A stretch of 64,000 nt of DNA. Source: Treponema sp. GTDB lineage: Bacteria; Spirochaetota; Spirochaetia; Treponematales; Treponemataceae. The DNA lies in NCBI GenBank assembly GCA_024693715.1, contig JAILKS010000013.1:1-64000 (forward strand), given 5' to 3'. The notes under the pieces were generated by a model. It ran no database searches. It saw only the letters and a program-made list of their open reading frames with translations, and was not told the origin of the DNA. Both the position numbers and the translations under genes were made by a program. Position 1 is the stretch's first letter. Each line of letters opens with the position of its first letter. Below are positions 58,054-64,000 of this stretch, piece after piece.

Positions 58054-58653
58054 ATGGAAAAACAGCTGATTGTTTCTATCGGAAGACAGTATGGAAGTGC
58101 AGGTCGTGAAATCGGACTCAAGCTTGCAGAAAAACTTGATATCCCTTTGTACGACAGGAATCTTTTTGAAGAAATCGGAAAGATAAAAAACATTGATACA
58201 AATAATCTCGAAAAATATGATGAGGTTCCAAGAAAATTTTTCTTCAGTCGGAAAGTCAAAGGATATTCAAATTCCCCGGAAGAAAATGTTGCAGAGCTTC
58301 AGTTCGGACTTTTAAAATCAAAGGCAGCTGATGGAGATTCGTTCATTGTAGTAGGTCGTTGTGCCGATGAGCTTTTCCGAGGGATGGAAGGTTTCATTTC
58401 AATTTTTATCATTGCCGATATGGATGAAAAAATAAAAAGGATTATGGAAATCCGTAATATGGATCCTAAAAAAGCCAGACTCACGATAGAACGTCATGAC
58501 CGTAAGCGCCGGGCATATCACGATTACTTTTGTAAAGGCGGTAAGTGGGGCGACTGCACGAATTATGATATCTGCATTAATTCCAGTCTCCTTGGAATTG
58601 ACGGTACTGTCGATCTTCTTTATACAATGATACAGAAAATGCGTGAAAAATAG
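58054..58653 (+). CDS. Cytidylate kinase-like family protein
   Basis: IVSIGRQYGSAGREIGLKLAEKLDIPLYDRNL; HDRKRRAYHDYFC. Confidence 0.85.
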   Translation: MEKQLIVSIGRQYGSAGREIGLKLAEKLDIPLYDRNLFEEIGKIKNIDTNNLEKYDEVPRKFFFSRKVKGYSNSPEENVAELQFGLLKSKAADGDSFIVVGRCADELFRGMEGFISIFIIADMDEKIKRIMEIRNMDPKKARLTIERHDRKRRAYHDYFCKGGKWGDCTNYDICINSSLLGIDGTVDLLYTMIQKMREK

Positions 58654-58716
58654 ATTTTAAGAAAACGTTTTTGTTTTCAGATAAACGCATAAAAGTAAAA
58701 CGTTTATTATAGATTT

Positions 58717-58759
58717 AAATCCCTGCTTTTATTATATTAATAAGGGCGGGGATTTTTTT
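58717..58759 (+). terminator. Intrinsic terminator
   Basis: aaatccctgc ... gcggggattttttt. Confidence 0.65.
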
Positions 58760-58780
58760 ATAAGGAGCGTTAATATAATT

Positions 58781-59554
58781 ATGCAGGGATATATTCATCA
58801 GTTGGAATCTTTTGGTTGTGCAGATGGACCGGGTTCTCGTTTTATTATTTTTTTTAGTGGATGTCCTTTAAGATGCCTGTATTGTCATAATCCTGATACG
58901 TGGGATAAAACAAAAGGAAAGCTTTATACTGTTGAAGAACTTTTGAGTGAAGCAGAAACCTGTCGTGCTTACTGGGGACCTAAAGGCGGAATTACGGTGA
59001 GCGGAGGAGAGCCTCTTTTTCAGATAGATTTTCTGATTGAACTGTTAACTGAATGTAAAAAAAGAAATATTAACACATGTATTGATACAAGCGGTGCAAC
59101 TTTTGTGCGCGGTGATAAACCAGATTCTACTGAGGCAGAAAAAAAGTGGTTTTCAAAATTCAATGAATTGATGAAAGTTACTGATCTTTTGTTAATGGAC
59201 ATTAAGCATATTGATGAACAGGAGCACATAAAGCTTACCGGACAATCCGGAAAAAATATTCAGGAAATGTTCCGTTATCTTGATGAAATCAAAAAGCCTA
59301 TATGGATTCGTCATGTTCTTGTTCCTGGAATCACCGATAATGACGAATATTTAATCCGCACACGAGATTTTATCAGGACGCTATCGAATGTTGAACGTGT
59401 AGAAATTCTTCCGTATCATGGACTTGGAATAATTAAATATAAAGACCTTGGTATTGATTATGTTTTAAAGGATGTTGAAAGTCCAGAAAAGGAAAGGGTA
59501 GAGAATGCAAGAAAAATTCTTGAATGCGAAAAATATACTAAATGGGAGAAATAA
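58781..59554 (+). CDS. pflA: Pyruvate formate-lyase-activating enzyme (radical SAM)
   Basis: GCADGPGSRFIIFFSGCPLRCLYCHNPDTW (CX3CX2C), TVSGGEPLFQ. Confidence 0.93.
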   Translation: MQGYIHQLESFGCADGPGSRFIIFFSGCPLRCLYCHNPDTWDKTKGKLYTVEELLSEAETCRAYWGPKGGITVSGGEPLFQIDFLIELLTECKKRNINTCIDTSGATFVRGDKPDSTEAEKKWFSKFNELMKVTDLLLMDIKHIDEQEHIKLTGQSGKNIQEMFRYLDEIKKPIWIRHVLVPGITDNDEYLIRTRDFIRTLSNVERVEILPYHGLGIIKYKDLGIDYVLKDVESPEKERVENARKILECEKYTKWEK

Positions 59555-59556
59555 AA

Positions 59557-59961
59557 ATGAGTAAATATCTGGAGCGTACAAAGGAAATACGTGCAATTGA
59601 AACACCGCATCATAACTGTGCACAGTCTGTTTTGATGTCTTTTACACAGTCGTTACAGTTTGATGATGAGACTGCATATAAAATCAGTGTTGCTTTTGGT
59701 GCTGGAATAAAAAGCGGACTTATTTGTGGTGTAATTATCGGTGGGCTTATGGTGCTTGGGCTTTTTGGAGTTGATGATCAGGCAACAACACAGCAGTTAG
59801 TTAAAGATTTTAAGGAACGTCATTCCGGAATGCTTAATTGTGCGGAGCTTCTTAGTGCAAATACACGTGCCGGAGGACAGCGAAAACCTCATTGCGATGC
59901 TCTTGTTTATGAAATGGTAGAATACGTTGAAAATATCCTCAAGGAACGAGGAAAGATTTAA
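59557..59961 (+). CDS. C_GCAxxG_C_C-like family protein
   Basis: NCAQSVLMSF, AFGAGIKSGLICGVIIGGLMVLGL, later conserved Cys residues; start at MSKYLERT after pflA. Confidence 0.75.
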   Translation: MSKYLERTKEIRAIETPHHNCAQSVLMSFTQSLQFDDETAYKISVAFGAGIKSGLICGVIIGGLMVLGLFGVDDQATTQQLVKDFKERHSGMLNCAELLSANTRAGGQRKPHCDALVYEMVEYVENILKERGKI

Positions 59962-60048
59962 CTTTCAGCAAAACATAAGATTTTTTCGAAAAAACGGTCT
60001 ATTGAGATAACTCTTTTTTTTCTATATAATATATTTTACTCGAGGATT

Positions 60049-61593
60049 ATGATGATAGATAAATGGGAAATTGTAATTGGTTGTGAAATTCATACACAGT
60101 TATTAACAAAGACAAAGGCATTTTGTTCCTGCGAAAACCGTTATGGTGGAATGCCTGATACAAGAGTTTGCCCGGTATGTTTAGGGCTTCCTGGAGCAAT
60201 GCCTCGTATTTCCAAGGGATATGTTGAGCTTGGTGCAGTTGCAGGACAGGCTTTGAACTGTAATATTGCACGTTTTACAAAATTTGACCGAAAGCATTAT
60301 TTTTATCCTGACCTTGCAAAAGGTTATCAGATTACCCAGTATGATATTCCTCTTTGTACAGATGGTTATGTTGACCTTCCGTTCAGAAGTTTTCCGAAAG
60401 ATGAACAGCCTGGCGGTGCAAAATGCCGTGACAAAAATTTTAAAGGCGAAGATTGTATAATTGAAAATGAAGGTCAGAAATATCGTCGTGTTCGTGTAGA
60501 AAGAATCCATCTTGAAGAGGACGTTGGAAAATCTTTACACCTTCAGGGGGCTCATTCATACATTGATTATAACCGTTGTGGAACTCCTCTTATTGAAATC
60601 GTAACAAAACCGGATATGACTTCTCCAGAAGAAGCCGCTTTGTTTATGCAGACAGTTCAGGAAATCCTTCGTTATGTAAAAGTTACTAACGGTAATCTTG
60701 AAGAAGGAAACATGCGCTGCGATGCCAACATAAATTTAAATGTCTGGGAAGACGGAAAGCTTTATCATACTCCGATTTCTGAAATTAAAAACTTGAATTC
60801 CTTCCAGAAAATTAAAGATGCCTGTGCTTATGAGGCTCAGCGTCAGCTTAAAGAATTTATGGAAGACAGACAGGAATTTAATCCTGGTTTTAAAGTAACA
60901 ATGGGCTGGAATGATGAAGAAGGAAAAACTGTTGTACAGCGTACAAAGAATTCTTTTGTTGATTACCGGTTTGTTGTTGAACCAGATATTAAGCCGTTTA
61001 CGGTAAGCGAGGAATTGATTTCTCGTGCTAAAGAAAATGTAGGTGAGCTTCCTGAAGCAAAACGTCAGCGGTATAAAAAACAGTATGGCATGACAGATTT
61101 TGATGTAGAGACAATTACTTCGTCTAAAGACCTCGCAAATTTTTTTGAAGATGCTGCAAAGAAATCTAAAAATCCTAAACGTGCTGTAAATCTTATTCTT
61201 GCAGAATTACTTGCAGTTTTAAATGACAAAAAACAGACGATAAATGATGTTTCTATAACTCCTGGCCATATTGCAGAACTTGCAGATTCATTGGAAGATG
61301 GAAAAATCACTTCTAAACAGGGAAAAGAAGTTTTTGCACAGATGCTTGCTTCTAACAAAATGCCTTCTGTTATCATAAAAGAGAATGGTATGGAGGTTGT
61401 AAGCGATGCCGATGCAATTGAAAAAATTGTTCAGGATGTAATTGCTGCAAATCCAAAAGCAGTAGAAGATTACAAGAGCGGAAAGACAAATGTTGTCGGA
61501 TGGCTTATGGGGCAGGTTATGAAGCAGAGTCAGGGAAAGGCTAATCCAAAGCAGGCAACGGAATTGTTGAATAAAGTATTGAAAGAACTTTAG
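60049..61593 (+). CDS. gatB: Asp-tRNA(Asn)/Glu-tRNA(Gln) amidotransferase subunit B
   Basis: WEIVIGCEIHTQLLTKTKAFC, RKHYFYPDLAKGYQITQYDIPL, GTPLIEIVTKPD; C-terminal GatB/YqeY domain. Confidence 0.96.
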   Translation: MMIDKWEIVIGCEIHTQLLTKTKAFCSCENRYGGMPDTRVCPVCLGLPGAMPRISKGYVELGAVAGQALNCNIARFTKFDRKHYFYPDLAKGYQITQYDIPLCTDGYVDLPFRSFPKDEQPGGAKCRDKNFKGEDCIIENEGQKYRRVRVERIHLEEDVGKSLHLQGAHSYIDYNRCGTPLIEIVTKPDMTSPEEAALFMQTVQEILRYVKVTNGNLEEGNMRCDANINLNVWEDGKLYHTPISEIKNLNSFQKIKDACAYEAQRQLKEFMEDRQEFNPGFKVTMGWNDEEGKTVVQRTKNSFVDYRFVVEPDIKPFTVSEELISRAKENVGELPEAKRQRYKKQYGMTDFDVETITSSKDLANFFEDAAKKSKNPKRAVNLILAELLAVLNDKKQTINDVSITPGHIAELADSLEDGKITSKQGKEVFAQMLASNKMPSVIIKENGMEVVSDADAIEKIVQDVIAANPKAVEDYKSGKTNVVGWLMGQVMKQSQGKANPKQATELLNKVLKEL

Positions 61594-61594
61594 T

Positions 61595-63802
61595 TTATCC
61601 GAGATTTATATAAGAAATAAAATCGGTTTCAGCAAGAGGCTTTGAATAAAAGAATCCTTGGACCTGATCACAATTGATTGATTTTAAGAAATCTATTTGT
61701 TGCTGAGTTTCAACTCCTTCAAAGATTGTGCGTTTTCTCAGTCTCCTTCCTAGAGCTACAAGGGTTTCAATAAAATCAGCAGATTGTGCATCTATTCGAC
61801 CGGTTTCATCTGTTGAAGAAAGAAGAAAATCCCTGTCAAATTTCAGAATATCGACTGGAATTTTTGAAAGCATGTTCAGTGAAGATTCGCCGCTTCCAAA
61901 ATCATCCATTGCAACTTTAAATCCTTCGTTATGAAGCCGGTCAACAATTTCTTTAAGTGATGAAGAATCAAGAACTGAGCGCTCAAGAATCTCAACTTCA
62001 ATCAGACTTGGTGGAATTGTATATTTGTTAAAAAGCGCCATGAATTCGTGCATGAATTTATCGGGTTTGTTGTGATAGCGTGACATATTTAAAGAAATTG
62101 GAACAACTGAATGATTGTTTTTGAGACAGTTTTGAATGAAGTGGAAAACTTTATCATAAACATAAAAATCAAGCTTTTGTATAAAACCATTTCTTTCAAA
62201 AAGTGGGATGAATTTATCCGGGCTCATAAGTCCATGCTCACTGTTATACCATCTTACGAGGGCTTCGGCGCCTACGGCTTTATCGGTCGTTAAATCTATT
62301 TTAGGCTGGTAAAGAACAAAAAATTCTTCGTTTTCAAGTGCCTGTTCCATATGAGTTTCTATAAAACGTTCTTCGTTGATTTTACCAAGAAGCTTTGAGT
62401 TATACAGGGAATATTGAACAATCATGTTATCCTTGATGGAAGCCTTGGCAAAGGTTGCCTGATTTATCATATTGTGGATTGTTGTTTTTGCATGAGTTTT
62501 TCCAAGCTGAAATGTAATTCCATATTTCAGTTGAATTGGTATGTCAAAGGATTTAATTTCCTCATTAATTCTGGAAATCTCTTCTTTGAAAAGATTCATT
62601 GCGGCATGAACTGATTTTATTTTCATGAAAAGTGTAAAATGATCGGCAAAGTTTCTGCAAAGATAACCTTTATATTTCGATGCAACCTTTGAAAAAATTC
62701 CTGAAAGATAAATAATCATTTCATCGGCTTTTGTTTCTGTATAATTTTGATTTACAAACTTAAAACCTTTTACGTCACATTCAATGAGCATGAATTTACT
62801 TTTTGGGAAATATCGCAGCATTTTTTCACACTCATTTTCAAAATTTTCACGTGTCCATAAGTTTGTGAGCGGATCATAGAGGGTAGCAAGAAGCTGTCGT
62901 TTCTGGAAAAAGCTTAACAGGAAGGTTTCAAGCGTTATCAAAAAGAGGATGCAGATAATCGCAATGAAAAAAATCATCAGTTTATGCTTCTGCTGATATT
63001 TATATTCTTCGGTTTTCTTAAAATCACGGATGGTTAAGATTATTTTCCAGGGAGTAAGTTCAATTTCATCTGTCAGAACAAGGGTTTTATCCTGGATGAA
63101 TGAATCATCCTTGTAGTTTAAGATGCTTAAGAGACTGTTGTTGTTTTTGTCTACTACGGCGATTTGTCCTTTATCGCCAATATGGAAGTCTTCGAAAAGT
63201 GCCCGCATGGAAGAAATACGGACAGAAGCAGAAAGAACTCCTTTTATATTATTATCAATATCGTAAACAGGTTCAGAAATAATAAAAACTGTTCTATTTG
63301 AAACTGGTGTTTTTATTAAGCTCTGGCTTACCTTGAAAGGAAGATTCAGATTTATGATACTTTTATAATGATTGCTCGAAGAAAGGTTGTAGGTTTTCCC
63401 ATCTGAAAAATATGAATATCCGTTCAGATTCGTAAAATAAATGTTTAGAAAATCTGGATGAAGCTTTTCCTGATAGCGTTTAAGAAAATCGAAAATCTGT
63501 TCATCGTTTGAAACTGAAAATATCTGGGGAACATTGAACGCATGAAGTGCAGTGCGATAAGTTTCAATCTGCATGGTAAGTGTTTTTGAATAGCTGTCTA
63601 GAATATTTATGCTGTTTGTAAGATATTCGGAACGTGTTTTGTTATTGATTTTCTTAATAGAAGAATCTGTAACTACCATCACTATTGCCATCATAATAAC
63701 CGCAATAATAGATGAAGATACAAGCTTTGCGACATTTGGATTTATAAAATGCTTTTTTGGCATACGCATCCCCCATTTTTCGACCAATGGCGAATATCCC
63801 AC
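61595..63802 (-). CDS. Cache-like sensor, degenerate GGDEF and EAL domain protein
   Basis: TM-flanked extracytoplasmic domain; GGDEF position reads RNFADHF; EAL motifs GAEALVRW, DDFGSGESS, EGVET, QGFFYSKPL; start may be MPKKHF after gggggat. Confidence 0.88.
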   Translation of the reverse strand: MGYSPLVEKWGMRMPKKHFINPNVAKLVSSSIIAVIMMAIVMVVTDSSIKKINNKTRSEYLTNSINILDSYSKTLTMQIETYRTALHAFNVPQIFSVSNDEQIFDFLKRYQEKLHPDFLNIYFTNLNGYSYFSDGKTYNLSSSNHYKSIINLNLPFKVSQSLIKTPVSNRTVFIISEPVYDIDNNIKGVLSASVRISSMRALFEDFHIGDKGQIAVVDKNNNSLLSILNYKDDSFIQDKTLVLTDEIELTPWKIILTIRDFKKTEEYKYQQKHKLMIFFIAIICILFLITLETFLLSFFQKRQLLATLYDPLTNLWTRENFENECEKMLRYFPKSKFMLIECDVKGFKFVNQNYTETKADEMIIYLSGIFSKVASKYKGYLCRNFADHFTLFMKIKSVHAAMNLFKEEISRINEEIKSFDIPIQLKYGITFQLGKTHAKTTIHNMINQATFAKASIKDNMIVQYSLYNSKLLGKINEERFIETHMEQALENEEFFVLYQPKIDLTTDKAVGAEALVRWYNSEHGLMSPDKFIPLFERNGFIQKLDFYVYDKVFHFIQNCLKNNHSVVPISLNMSRYHNKPDKFMHEFMALFNKYTIPPSLIEVEILERSVLDSSSLKEIVDRLHNEGFKVAMDDFGSGESSLNMLSKIPVDILKFDRDFLLSSTDETGRIDAQSADFIETLVALGRRLRKRTIFEGVETQQQIDFLKSINCDQVQGFFYSKPLAETDFISYINLG

Positions 63803-63884
63803 CCAAAAAACACAACTTATCAGATTATTTTAACATAAAAAAGAAATAATGCAAATTTAAAAGAAAAATGTTATTATTCGTATT

Positions 63885-64000
63885 ATGAGATTTGATTCAA
63901 TTATTTTGGATATTGACGGAACTATCTGGAATACAACTGAAATAGTTGCACAGGCATGGAATAAAGCCATTGCAGAAAATTTTCCTATGGTACCCGCGGT
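63885..64000 (+). CDS. HAD-superfamily hydrolase, truncated by window end
   Basis: MRFDSIILDIDGTIWNT: HAD motif I DxDGT. Confidence 0.85.
   Translation, partial: MRFDSIILDIDGTIWNTTEIVAQAWNKAIAENFPMVPA

Overview
The window looks like ordinary chromosomal DNA from a Treponema-like spirochaete (AT-rich; spirochaete-type families such as UPF0164 and DUF4954). It is densely coded on both strands. I found no convincing phage, IS element, CRISPR array or rRNA. It is mostly housekeeping and metabolic genes: prfA(partial)-prmC, an RND efflux operon, rel/RSH, metA, ilvC, lrp, rsmE, rsmG, parAB, thyX, hflX, an OmpA-like protein, a folate cyclo-ligase, leuA, murD, an ABC sugar uptake operon, an SLC13 transporter, pflA, gatB and two EAL proteins. 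There are two tRNAs (Asn-GTT, Leu-TAA). Points most worth a second look: (1) a two-gene cassette of a tiny lipoprotein and a radical SAM/SPASM enzyme, with a candidate promoter whose -35 box lies inside the ilvC terminator stem; (2) several enzyme-family proteins that have lost catalytic residues (long RSH with broken hydrolase motifs and no ACT domain, M16-like protein without HxxEH, HSL-type hydrolase without Ser/His, degenerate GGDEF domains); (3) a recurring arrangement with a -10-like hexamer 6-8 nt before the start codon and no clear Shine-Dalgarno, suggesting many leaderless mRNAs. All product calls come from reading the sequence and remembered family motifs; no database search was run.
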